A stretch of DNA of 64,000 bases, taken from Coralloluteibacterium thermophilum (GTDB lineage Bacteria > Pseudomonadota > Gammaproteobacteria > Xanthomonadales > Xanthomonadaceae). The position numbers were made by a program, and so were the translations under genes. This document shows positions 7,938 through 17,751 of this stretch, piece after piece; the first letter of the stretch is position 1; every line of letters starts with the position of its first letter. The notes below the pieces were generated by a model. The model worked only from the letters and a program-made list of their open reading frames with translations. It ran no database searches and was not told the DNA's origin. Location: NCBI RefSeq assembly GCF_042654365.1, contig NZ_JBHSGG010000029.1, forward strand, positions 62,001 to 126,000, in the 5' to 3' direction.

Positions 7938-8786
7938 ATGCGTGCCGCCGTACTCGTTCCCCTCGCCGCCGCCCTGCTCGCGCCGGCCATCGCCCAGGCG
8001 GACGTCGCCTCGGTCTTCACCCGCAGCTGCGCGCACGAGGCGCGGCGCGACCTCCAGCTCGACCTGGACGGCATCCGCACCCTCGTCGTGGACGTGGGGC
8101 CGCACACGGTGCACGTCGAGGGCGGCGGCGACGGCGCGGTGGAGGGCCGCGCCTGCGCGGCGCGCGAGGCCGACCTCGACGGCCTGCGCCTGCTCCAGGA
8201 ACGCGAAGGCGACCGGCTGGTCCTGCGCGCCGTCCGCGACGAGGGCCGCACCGTGATCCGCCTGTTCGGCTCCAGCTACGCCCTTCTCGAGGCGCGCGTC
8301 CGGGTGCCTGCCGGGATGGAGGTGGACATGCGGGTCGGTTCCGGAGACGGCCTGCTCGCGGGCGTCGCCGCGGGCCGCACCACCGTGGGGTCGGGCGACG
8401 CCCGCGCGGAGCGGATCGCCGGTGCCTTCGCCGCCACGGTGGGCTCCGGCGACCTGGAGATCCGCGACATCGGCAGCCTGGACATCGGCGCCGTCGGCTC
8501 CGGGGACGTGGAGGCGGACGGCGTCCGCGGGACCGCGCGGATCGGAAGCGTGGGCTCCGGCGACGTCGCGCTCCGCGAGGTGGATGGCGACGTCTCGGTC
8601 GGCACCATCGGCTCGGGCGACGTCGCCCTGCGCAATGTCGGCGGGAGCGTGACGGTCGACAACATCGGGTCGGGCGACCTCGACGTGGACGGGGTGCGCG
8701 GCGACCTGCGCGTCCGCAACGTGGGCAGCGGCGACATCGAGCACCGCGGCGTGGCCGGGACCGTCGACATCCCGCGCCGGCGATGA
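7938..8786 (+). CDS. Exported DUF4097-like protein with eight GSGD repeats
   Basis: A 282-residue protein with a cleavable signal peptide (residues 1-21). After a folded N-terminal part (about 25-130), the rest is a regular repeat: GSGD occurs at about residues 134, 151, 169, 187, 206, 225, 243 and 263, every 17-20 residues. The repeat unit alternates short beta strands with turns (for example VGSGDVALREVDGDV), which predicts a right-handed beta-solenoid as in DUF4097 putative adhesins. An AAGGAG ribosome site supports the ATG. It follows the ABC permease by 28 bp and overlaps the next gene by ATGA. The role is unknown; a periplasmic or surface location is likely. Confidence 0.85.
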   Translation: MRAAVLVPLAAALLAPAIAQADVASVFTRSCAHEARRDLQLDLDGIRTLVVDVGPHTVHVEGGGDGAVEGRACAAREADLDGLRLLQEREGDRLVLRAVRDEGRTVIRLFGSSYALLEARVRVPAGMEVDMRVGSGDGLLAGVAAGRTTVGSGDARAERIAGAFAATVGSGDLEIRDIGSLDIGAVGSGDVEADGVRGTARIGSVGSGDVALREVDGDVSVGTIGSGDVALRNVGGSVTVDNIGSGDLDVDGVRGDLRVRNVGSGDIEHRGVAGTVDIPRRR

Positions 8787-9427
8787 GGCGCGCATCGCGC
8801 GCACGGGGCCTGCTGCTGGCGGGGACAGCCCTCCTCGCCACCGCCTGCGGCCGTTACCACGTGGCCGCCGACACCCGGGTGCCTGACGGCGGGCGCATCG
8901 GCGCCGTGCGCACGGTCGAGGGCGACATCGCGCTCGGCCGCGACGCCCGCGCCGGCGCCCTGCGCACGGTGGACGGCGCGATCCGGCTTGCCGAGGGCGC
9001 GGAGGCGCGCAGCGCCAACGTGGTCGAGGGGCGCGTCGTCGTCGCCACCGGGGCGCGCGTGGAGCGCGACGTCGGCACCGTGTCCGGCGGCATCCGCATC
9101 GAGGACGGCGCCAGCGTCGGCGGCAAGGTCGGCAACGTGATCGGCGGCATCCACGTCGGCGCGGCCGAGATCGGCGGCGACGTCGAGACGGTCGTCGGGG
9201 ACATCGAGATCGGCCCCGGCGCGCGCGTGGCCGGTGCCGTGCGGGTCCGCGCGCCTCGGCGCAACATGACCGTCCCCGACCGCATGCCGCGCATCGTGAT
9301 CGGCCCGGGCGCCACGACCGGGCCGGTCGAGATCGAGCGCCCGGCCCGGCTCTACGTCAGCGAGCGCGCCGTCACCGGGCCGATCCTCGGGGCGGAGGCG
9401 CAACGCTTCGCCGGCGACGCGCCCTGA
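8783..9427 (+). CDS. Lipoprotein of beta-solenoid type, unknown function
   Basis: A 214-residue protein starting with a lipoprotein signal (LLLAGTALLATACGR, Cys at about 22). The mature part is made of short repeats with alternating valines and glycines, such as GRIGAVRTVEGDIALG and ALRTVDGAIRLAEG, and later KVGNVIGGIHVG and DVETVVGDIEIG, so a beta-helix resembling bactofilin/polymer-forming folds is predicted. It overlaps the GSGD-repeat gene by 4 bp and closes the operon that starts at the 5375 promoter. The pair of solenoid proteins may assemble together at the outer membrane; that is inference. It runs convergent to fumC. Confidence 0.8.
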   Translation: MRRASRARGLLLAGTALLATACGRYHVAADTRVPDGGRIGAVRTVEGDIALGRDARAGALRTVDGAIRLAEGAEARSANVVEGRVVVATGARVERDVGTVSGGIRIEDGASVGGKVGNVIGGIHVGAAEIGGDVETVVGDIEIGPGARVAGAVRVRAPRRNMTVPDRMPRIVIGPGATTGPVEIERPARLYVSERAVTGPILGAEAQRFAGDAP

Positions 9428-9446
9428 GCGGAACGGCGGGACGGCC

Positions 9447-10856
<1,410 letters not shown>

Positions 10857-10933
10857 GCGCAACTCCAATGGATTCGGAAGGAAGCGCGTCGAGTATAGAG
10901 AGAGGACGTGACGGTCCCGCGCGGCCGCGGATG

Positions 10934-10939
10934 TACAAT
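10934..10939 (+). promoter_or_regulatory. Probable -10 element of purB
   Basis: TACAAT at 10934-10939, directly preceded by TG, lies about 105 bp upstream of the purB ATG. No good -35 box is present, so it is a tentative call. The same hexamer precedes pilH at 21248-21253. On the other strand a TATACT (10892-10897) may serve fumC. Confidence 0.4.
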
Positions 10940-11044
10940 CGCCGCCCGCGATCGCCCCGGGTGCAGGCCCTGCGACGCGTGCCGCGACGGCACTTCCCAC
11001 TTCCGCGGCGCGACCTGCCGGCGCGCCGCCGACACGAGCGCGCG

Positions 11045-12424
11045 ATGTCCTCCAGCACCGAGTCCGCCCCCCTCCTCGCCCTTTCCCCCGTCGATGGCCG
11101 CTACGCCGGCAAGGTCGACGCGCTGCGCCCGGTGTTCTCCGAGTACGGGCTGATCCGCGCGCGGGTGCGGGTGGAGGTCGAGTGGCTGCTCGCGCTCGCC
11201 GCCGAACCCGCCATCGGCGAACTCAAGCCCTTCGGCGAGGCCGCCGCCGCGCGCCTGCGCGCACTGGCCGAGGACTTCTCGGTGGAGGATGCGGCGCGGG
11301 TCAAGGCCATCGAGCGCACCACCAACCACGACGTCAAGGCCGTCGAGTACTTCATCAAGGAGCGGCTGAAGGACGATGCCGAGCTCGGCCCCGCGCTGGA
11401 GTTCGTGCATTTCGCCTGCACCTCCGAGGACATCAACAACCTGTCCTACGCGCTGATGCTGCGCGAGGGCGCCGGCGGCGTGCTGCAGCCCCGCCTCGCC
11501 GCGCTGGCGGAGCGCCTGCGCGGCATGGCGCACGCCCACGCCGGGCTGCCGATGCTCTCGCGCACGCACGGGCAGACGGCCTCGCCGACCACGGTCGGCA
11601 AGGAACTCGCGAACGTCGTGCACCGCCTGGAGCGCCAGCTCGAGAACCTCGGCCGCATCGCCTTCGCCGGCAAGATCAACGGCGCTGTCGGCAACTACAA
11701 CGCCCACGTCGCCGCCTATCCCGAAGTGGACTGGCCGGCACTGTCGCGGCGCTTCGTCGAGTCGCTGGGCCTGGCGTGGATGCCCTACACCACCCAGATC
11801 GAGCCGCACGACGGGATCGCCGAGCTGTCGGACGCGCACAAGCGCATCAACACCATCCTGATCGACCTCGCCCGCGACATCTGGGGCTACATCTCCCAGG
11901 GCTACTTCAAGCAGGCGCTCAAGGCCGGCGAGGTCGGCTCCTCGACCATGCCGCACAAGGTCAACCCGATCGACTTCGAGAACGCCGAGGGCAACCTCGG
12001 CATCGCCAACGCGCTGTTCGAGCACTTCGCGGCGAAGCTGCCGATCAGCCGCTGGCAGCGCGACCTCACCGACTCCACCGTGCTGCGCGCCCTCGGCACC
12101 GCCTTCGCGCACACCCTGATCGCCGTGGAGGCCCTGGAACGCGGCCTGGGCAAGCTCAGCGTCAACGAGGAGCGCCTCGCCGCCGACCTCGACGCGGCCT
12201 GGGAAGTGCTGGCCGAACCGATCCAGACGGTCATGCGCCGCCACGGCCTGCCCGAGCCCTACGAGCAGCTCAAGGCCCTGACCCGCGGCCAGGGCATGAC
12301 CCGCGAGAGCATCCGCAGCTTCGTGCAGGGCCTCGACCTGCCGCAGGCCGAGAAGGACGCCCTGCTGGCGATGACGCCTGCGAGCTACACCGGGCTGGCG
12401 GCGAAACTGGCGGCGGACGTCTGA
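11045..12424 (+). CDS. purB: Adenylosuccinate lyase
   Basis: Catalyses two purine steps: SAICAR to AICAR, and adenylosuccinate to AMP. The 459-residue protein has the long gammaproteobacterial PurB form: ALSPVDGRYAGKVDALR at the N-terminus, TNHDVKAVEYFIKE, HFACTSEDINNLSYALM, SRTHGQTASPTTVGKE and the signature loop GSSTMPHKVNPIDFENAEGN with the catalytic serine. The ATG at 11045 begins a short Ser-rich lead before the conserved LSPVDGRY. It is followed by roxA after 1 bp, so the two probably share a transcript, a purB-roxA (ycfD) neighbourhood. Confidence 0.97.
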   Translation: MSSSTESAPLLALSPVDGRYAGKVDALRPVFSEYGLIRARVRVEVEWLLALAAEPAIGELKPFGEAAAARLRALAEDFSVEDAARVKAIERTTNHDVKAVEYFIKERLKDDAELGPALEFVHFACTSEDINNLSYALMLREGAGGVLQPRLAALAERLRGMAHAHAGLPMLSRTHGQTASPTTVGKELANVVHRLERQLENLGRIAFAGKINGAVGNYNAHVAAYPEVDWPALSRRFVESLGLAWMPYTTQIEPHDGIAELSDAHKRINTILIDLARDIWGYISQGYFKQALKAGEVGSSTMPHKVNPIDFENAEGNLGIANALFEHFAAKLPISRWQRDLTDSTVLRALGTAFAHTLIAVEALERGLGKLSVNEERLAADLDAAWEVLAEPIQTVMRRHGLPEPYEQLKALTRGQGMTRESIRSFVQGLDLPQAEKDALLAMTPASYTGLAAKLAADV

Positions 12425-12425
12425 C

Positions 12426-13619
12426 ATGGCCCGGCTTCCCATCGAGATCGACGCGCGCGACCTGCCGCCGCTGGGCATGGCGCCGGAGCGCTTCCTGCGC
12501 GACTACTGGCAGAAGCGGCCACTGCTGATCCGCAACGCCTTCCCCGGCTTCGTCTCGCCGATCGCGCCGGAGGACCTCGCCGGGCTGGCCTGCGAGGACG
12601 GCGTGCTGGCGCGGCTCGTCAGCCACGACCGCCGGCGCGACCACTACGCGCTGCGCACCGGGCCCTTCGACGAGGCCGAGTTCCCCGGCATGCCGCACCG
12701 GGACTGGACCCTGCTGGTGCAGGACGTCGACAAGTGGGACGCGGACGTCCGCGCCCTCCTCGACGCCTTCGCCTTCCTGCCGCGCTGGCGGCTCGACGAC
12801 ATCATGGTGAGCTTCGCCGCGCCCGGCGGCTCGGTCGGCGCGCACATCGACCAGTACGACGTCTTCCTCCTGCAGGCCCACGGCCATCGCCGCTGGCAGA
12901 TCGACGCCCGCCGCGACCCGCCGACCGACTTCCGCGACGACGTCGAGATCAAGCTGCTGCGCAGCTTCGACCCCAGCCACGAATGGGTGCTGGCGCCGGG
13001 CGACATGCTCTATCTCCCGCCGGGGGTGCCCCACCACGGCGTCGCCGAGGACGCCTGCCTGACCTTCTCGGTCGGCATGCGGGCGCCGGCGGTGGCGGAG
13101 CTGATGGTCGACCTGGTCGAACGGCTGGCCGAGACGATCCCGGAGGAGCGGCGCTACGCCGACCCGGACCTCGCCCCGCCCGCGGACCCCTTCGAGATCG
13201 ACGATGCCGCGCTGGCGCGGGTCGAGCGCGCGCTCGCAGCGCTGCGCGAGCTGCCGCAGGCCGAGGTCCGCGACTGGTTCGGCGGCTTCATGACCACCTA
13301 CCGCAGCGCCGGCGACATCGCGCCGCCGCCGCGCGCGCCCACCGCCGCGGCCATCGCGCGCGGGCTTGAACGGGGCGGCAGCCTCGTGCGCCACCCGCAC
13401 GCCCGCTACGCCTGGGCGCGTGCGGGGCGGGGCGCGGTCCTGTACGCGCACGGGGAACGCTTCGCCATGGCCACCCGTTCCGCGCGGCTCCTCTGCGCCA
13501 ACGAGGAGCTGGACGCGGACGCCGTCGCCGGCCTGGACGCCCGCGGCCGTGCCGCCCTGGAAACCCTGACCGGCCGCGGACACTACGCGCTGCGCGGCGC
13601 CGGGCGCCGGCGCGGCTGA
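12426..13619 (+). CDS. roxA: Ribosomal protein uL16 arginine hydroxylase (JmjC oxygenase)
   Basis: A 2-oxoglutarate and Fe(II)-dependent oxygenase; the E. coli homologue YcfD/RoxA hydroxylates an arginine of ribosomal protein L16. The 397-residue protein has an N-terminal JmjC fold with the iron triad H140-x-D142 in GAHIDQYDVF and a distal His in PGVPHHGVA (about 203). The segment WQKRPLLIRNAFPGF (about 28-42) is characteristic of the family. A C-terminal helical dimerisation and winged-helix part follows (about 215-397), as in YcfD. It starts 1 bp after the purB stop. Confidence 0.93.
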   Translation: MARLPIEIDARDLPPLGMAPERFLRDYWQKRPLLIRNAFPGFVSPIAPEDLAGLACEDGVLARLVSHDRRRDHYALRTGPFDEAEFPGMPHRDWTLLVQDVDKWDADVRALLDAFAFLPRWRLDDIMVSFAAPGGSVGAHIDQYDVFLLQAHGHRRWQIDARRDPPTDFRDDVEIKLLRSFDPSHEWVLAPGDMLYLPPGVPHHGVAEDACLTFSVGMRAPAVAELMVDLVERLAETIPEERRYADPDLAPPADPFEIDDAALARVERALAALRELPQAEVRDWFGGFMTTYRSAGDIAPPPRAPTAAAIARGLERGGSLVRHPHARYAWARAGRGAVLYAHGERFAMATRSARLLCANEELDADAVAGLDARGRAALETLTGRGHYALRGAGRRRG

Positions 13620-13682
13620 GCCCGCGCCGGCGGCGGCCGCGGTGGCATCATCGCGGCCCCGTCCCGCAGCATCGCGCTCCCC

Positions 13683-14615
13683 ATGACCGGACCCGCCCCC
13701 GCCTTCCGTATCGAGACCGCGGACTACGCGCGCGACTTCGAGGCGCTGCGCGCAGTGCGCGAGCCGGTGTTCGTGGTCGAGCAGCAGGTGCCGATCGAGG
13801 AGGAGTGGGATGCGCTCGACCCGGCCTGCTTCCACGTGCTGGCGCGCGACGCCGCGGGTACGCCCATCGGGACCGGACGGCTGACGCCGGAGCGCAAGAT
13901 CGGCCGCATGGCGGTGCTGGCGCCCTGGCGCGGACGTGGCGTGGCGACCGCCCTGCTGGAGGCCCTGGTGGCCGAGGCCCGTCGCCGCGGCTGGGAGGCG
14001 GTGAGCCTGCACGCGCAGGTCCAGGCCATGCCGTTCTACGCACGCGCGGGCTTCGAGGCCTACGGCGAGGAGTTCATGGAGGCCGGCATCGCCCACCGGC
14101 GCATGCGGCGGACGCTGTCGGGACCCGAGCCGCTGCGCGAGCACGTGGCCGTGCGCGGCGCCGAGCACACCGCCGAGGTCGCGGAGCGGATCGTGGCGCT
14201 GGCGCGGCGCGAGCTGCGGCTGCTCAGCCCCGACCTCGACCCGGCCGTGTTCGGCCGTCCTGCCCTGGTCGAGGCGATGAAGCGCTTCGCCATCGCCGGG
14301 CGCGGCGGCCGCATCCTGCTGCTGGTCCACGACGCCACCGCGCTCTCTCGCCAGTCGCATCCCCTGCTCGGACTGCTCCAGAGACTGCCGAGCGTGTTCG
14401 AGCCGCGGGTGGTCGAGGAGCCGGTGGACCGGGAGGACAGCGCGGCCATCCTGGTCAACGACCGCGGCGACAGCTGGTTCCGTGCCGTCGCGGCGCGCCA
14501 GGAGGGCGAGGCCCTGATGGGCCACCCGGCCCGGGCCCGGCAACTGGCGCAGCGTTTCGACGCGCTCTTCGAGCGGGCAAGGCCGGCAACGGAACTGCGC
14601 GCCCTCGGCATCTAG
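13683..14615 (+). CDS. GNAT acetyltransferase fused to a second domain
   Basis: A 310-residue two-domain protein. Residues 10-140 form a GNAT N-acetyltransferase with the acetyl-CoA loop RGRGVATALLEALV (about 82-95), preceded by RMAVLAPWR and followed by FYARAGFEAYGEEFMEAGI, an ElaA/YjcF-like pattern. The residues from about 150 to 310 do not belong to the acetyltransferase: they contain VAERIVALARRELRLLSPDLDP and later ILLLVHDATALSR and AAILVNDRGDSWF, which resemble the DUF7931/phospholipase-D-like module found behind such GNAT domains. Substrate unknown. The gene stands alone between roxA and the sucA promoter. Confidence 0.85.
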   Translation: MTGPAPAFRIETADYARDFEALRAVREPVFVVEQQVPIEEEWDALDPACFHVLARDAAGTPIGTGRLTPERKIGRMAVLAPWRGRGVATALLEALVAEARRRGWEAVSLHAQVQAMPFYARAGFEAYGEEFMEAGIAHRRMRRTLSGPEPLREHVAVRGAEHTAEVAERIVALARRELRLLSPDLDPAVFGRPALVEAMKRFAIAGRGGRILLLVHDATALSRQSHPLLGLLQRLPSVFEPRVVEEPVDREDSAAILVNDRGDSWFRAVAARQEGEALMGHPARARQLAQRFDALFERARPATELRALGI

Positions 14616-14767
14616 ACCCGGCCATGCCCTTCGGGGCGGTCGCGGACCGGGCTGTTCCCGGCCGCTTCCGCGCGGGCGTCTCAAGGGGGCGCGACACGCC
14701 CTGGCGCGTCGCAGCATCCTCTGGCGAAATCGGGGCTTGAACGGTTCCGGGGACTGCGGTCAAGGTC

Positions 14768-14773
14768 TATAAT
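14768..14773 (+). promoter_or_regulatory. -10 element of the sucA operon promoter
   Basis: A perfect TATAAT (14768-14773) sits about 38 bp before the first ATG and 92 bp before the GTG start of sucA, in an AT-rich patch that stands out locally. A TTGAAC (14737-14742) lies too far away (25-bp spacer); at 17 bp only TTCCGG is found. The -10 element is clear, the -35 is not. Confidence 0.6.
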
Positions 14774-14865
14774 TCGGTCATTTTCGCGCCGTCGTCCTAT
14801 CGGCGATGGCCTACTCGCCGGTACCGCACGCCGCCCTCCTCCGAACGCAGGTCCATCCAAACGCC

Positions 14866-17700
14866 GTGGACAATCTCCTCAAGCAGTTCTCCCGCACGTC
14901 GCAGCTCAACGGCGGCAACGCCGCCTTCATCGAAGACCTGTACGAGCAGTACCTGGTCTCGCCCGACAGCGTCGGGGCCGAGTGGAAACGCTACTTCGAG
15001 GAATTCAAGGGCGCGACGCGCGACGTCCCGCACTCGGCGGTCATCGCCCAGATCGCGGAGGCCGCGCGGCACGCCGGACGCGCCGCCCCCTCCGCCGGCG
15101 GCGACGAGAGCATGGCCCTGCGGCAGGGCGCCATCCAGAAGCTGATCACCGCCTACCGCAGCCGCGGCCACCTGGCGGCCGATCTCGATCCGCTGGGCAT
15201 GCGCGAGAAGCCGAACGCCCCCGACCTCGAGATCGAGTTCCACGGGCTCTCCCAGGCCGACCTCGACACCGAGTTCCCGACCGGCCAGTTCGGCGGCCCG
15301 GAGCGCATGCGCCTGCGCGACCTCCTCGCCACGCTCAAGGCGACCTACTCGTCGAGCATCGGCGCCGAGTTCATGCACATCAGCGATACCGAGCAGCGTC
15401 GCTGGGTATGGGGCCGGCTCGAGAAGGCGGCCGGCCGCTTCGGCTTCAGCGCCGCCGAGCGCACCCGCATCCTCGAGCGCCTCACCGCCGCCGAGGGCCT
15501 GGAACGCTACCTGCACACCAAGTACGTGGGCCAGAAGCGCTTCTCGCTGGAAGGCGGCGAGAGCCTGATCCCGATGATGGACACCCTGATCCGCGACGCC
15601 GCGGCCAGCGGCGTCAAGGAGATCGTGATCGGCATGGCCCACCGCGGCCGCCTCAACGTGCTGGTGAACGTGCTGGGCAAGCCGCCGCAGCAGCTGTTCG
15701 CCGAGTTCGAGGGCCGCTTCGACCACCCGGACGACCCCGCCCACTCCGGCGACGTGAAGTACCACATGGGCTTCTCGGCCGACGTGGCGCCCGACGGCAA
15801 CGGCGTGCACCTCGCGCTCGCCTTCAACCCGTCGCACCTGGAGATCGTCGACCCCGTGGTCGCCGGCTCGGTGCGCGCCCGCCAGACCCACCGCCAGGAC
15901 ACCGAGCGCGGCCAGGTCATGCCGCTGCTGATCCACGGCGACGCCGCGTTCGCGGGCCAGGGCGTGGTCATGGAGCTGTTCCAGATGTCGCAGGCCCGCG
16001 GCTTCGCGGTCGGCGGCACGGTGCACATCGTCGTCAACAACCAGGTCGGCTTCACCACCAGCCGCCCGGACGACGCCCGCTCGACCCTGTACGCCACGGA
16101 CGTGGCCAAGATGGTCAACGCCCCCGTGCTGCACGTGAACGGCGACGACCCCGACGCGGTCGCCTTCTGCGCGCGCCTGGCGCTCGACTATCGCCAGACG
16201 TTCAAGCGCGACGTGGTGATCGACCTGGTCTGCTACCGCCGCCACGGCCACAACGAGGCGGACGAGCCGGCGGCGACCCAGCCGCTGATGTACAAGACCA
16301 TCCGCGCCCGCAAGACCACCCGCGAGCTCTACGCGGAGCGCCTGGCCGCCGACGGCACCATCGCCGCCGAGCGCGGCAAGGAGCTGGTGGAGGCCTACCG
16401 CAAGGGGCTCGACGAGGGCACGATCACCACCGAGCTGGCCAGCCCCGACACCTCCTACAGCAGCACCGACTGGTCGCCCTTCCTCAAGGGCAGCCTCTCC
16501 GACGCGGTGGACACCACCGTGCCCCGCGCCGACCTCGACCGCCTCGCCCAGCGCATCAACACGCTGCCGGAGGGCCTCAAGCCGCACGCGCGCGTCGGCA
16601 AGATCTACGAGGACCGCCGCAAGATGGCCGCGGGCGAGCTGCCGGTCGACTGGGGCTTCGCGGAGAACCTGGCCTACGCCACCCTGATCGACGAGGGCAC
16701 CAAGCTGCGCCTGGTCGGCCAGGACGCCGGCCGCGGCACCTTCTTCCACCGCCACGCGGTGGTGCACGACCAGAACTCCGGCGACACCGCGCTGCCGCTG
16801 CGCGAGATCGCCAAGGCCCCGCACCACGTCGAGATCATCGACTCGCTGCTCAGCGAGGAGGCGGTGATGGGCTTCGAGTACGGCTTCGCCACCGCAGACC
16901 CGCGCACCCTGTGCATCTGGGAGGCCCAGTTCGGCGACTTCGCCAACGGCGCGCAGGTGGTCATCGACCAGTTCATCAGCTCGGGCGAGGCCAAGTGGGG
17001 CCGCCTGTGCGGCCTGGCGCTGTTCCTGCCGCACGGCTACGAGGGCCAGGGCCCCGAGCACAGCTCGGCGCGGCTGGAGCGCTTCCTGCAGCTGTGCGCG
17101 CTGAACAACATGCAGGTCTGCGTGCCGACGACGCCCGCCCAGGCCTTCCACATGATCCGCCGGCAGATGAAGCGCGCCACCCGCAAGCCGCTGGTGGTGA
17201 TGACGCCGAAGTCCCTGCTCCGCCACAAGCTGGCGGTATCGACGCTGGACGAGCTCGCCACCGGCAGCTTCCAGCGCATGATTCCCGACGTCCGGGTCAA
17301 GAACGCGAAGAAGGTCGAGCGCGTCGTCCTCTGCTCCGGCCGCGTCTACTACGACCTGGTCGAGGAGGCCGAGAAGCAGGGCCTGGAGAACGTCGCCCTG
17401 GTCCGCGTCGAACAGCTGTATCCGTTCCCGCGCGACGAGGTCGCCGCCGAGCTCAAGCGCCTGGGCGCGGCCAAGGACGTGGTGTGGTGCCAGGAGGAGC
17501 CCCTGAACCAGGGCGCCTGGTACCAGATCCGCCACCACCTGACCGCCTGCGTCGGCGCGAAGCAGGCGCTGCACTACGCCGGGCGCGCGCGCTCGGCGGC
17601 GCCGGCCGCCGGCCACGCCAGCACGCACATCGAAGAACAGAAGAAGCTGGTCGCCGACGCCCTCACCGGGACGCTCAACGGCGATCCCAGCACCGACTGA
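14866..17700 (+). CDS. sucA: 2-Oxoglutarate dehydrogenase E1 (thiamine diphosphate) subunit
   Basis: Decarboxylates 2-oxoglutarate and passes the succinyl group to the E2 lipoyl arm; a TCA cycle entry in the cytosol. From the GTG at 14866 the product is 944 residues and begins VDNLLKQFSR, as in relatives. The N-terminal E2-binding peptide FIEDLYEQYLVSPDSV is followed by EKFMQ-like ... KRFSLEGGESLIPMMD, the ThDP motif GDAAFAGQGVVMELF and HNVGDEPAATQ-type metal loop (HNEADEPAATQPLMYK here), and the C-terminal EEPLNQGAW. An in-frame ATG at 14806 would add 20 residues unlike the family. First gene of sucA-sucB-lpdA. Confidence 0.96.
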   Translation: MDNLLKQFSRTSQLNGGNAAFIEDLYEQYLVSPDSVGAEWKRYFEEFKGATRDVPHSAVIAQIAEAARHAGRAAPSAGGDESMALRQGAIQKLITAYRSRGHLAADLDPLGMREKPNAPDLEIEFHGLSQADLDTEFPTGQFGGPERMRLRDLLATLKATYSSSIGAEFMHISDTEQRRWVWGRLEKAAGRFGFSAAERTRILERLTAAEGLERYLHTKYVGQKRFSLEGGESLIPMMDTLIRDAAASGVKEIVIGMAHRGRLNVLVNVLGKPPQQLFAEFEGRFDHPDDPAHSGDVKYHMGFSADVAPDGNGVHLALAFNPSHLEIVDPVVAGSVRARQTHRQDTERGQVMPLLIHGDAAFAGQGVVMELFQMSQARGFAVGGTVHIVVNNQVGFTTSRPDDARSTLYATDVAKMVNAPVLHVNGDDPDAVAFCARLALDYRQTFKRDVVIDLVCYRRHGHNEADEPAATQPLMYKTIRARKTTRELYAERLAADGTIAAERGKELVEAYRKGLDEGTITTELASPDTSYSSTDWSPFLKGSLSDAVDTTVPRADLDRLAQRINTLPEGLKPHARVGKIYEDRRKMAAGELPVDWGFAENLAYATLIDEGTKLRLVGQDAGRGTFFHRHAVVHDQNSGDTALPLREIAKAPHHVEIIDSLLSEEAVMGFEYGFATADPRTLCIWEAQFGDFANGAQVVIDQFISSGEAKWGRLCGLALFLPHGYEGQGPEHSSARLERFLQLCALNNMQVCVPTTPAQAFHMIRRQMKRATRKPLVVMTPKSLLRHKLAVSTLDELATGSFQRMIPDVRVKNAKKVERVVLCSGRVYYDLVEEAEKQGLENVALVRVEQLYPFPRDEVAAELKRLGAAKDVVWCQEEPLNQGAWYQIRHHLTACVGAKQALHYAGRARSAAPAAGHASTHIEEQKKLVADALTGTLNGDPSTD

Positions 17701-17751
17701 CGCACCACCGCCGCTCCGCCACCCCATCACGCTGATCCAGGAAGCCCGTCC

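Noticed and set aside
14737..14773. Full sigma-70 promoter with TTGAAC as -35 for sucA
   Set aside because: The spacer is 25 bp; only the -10 element was kept.
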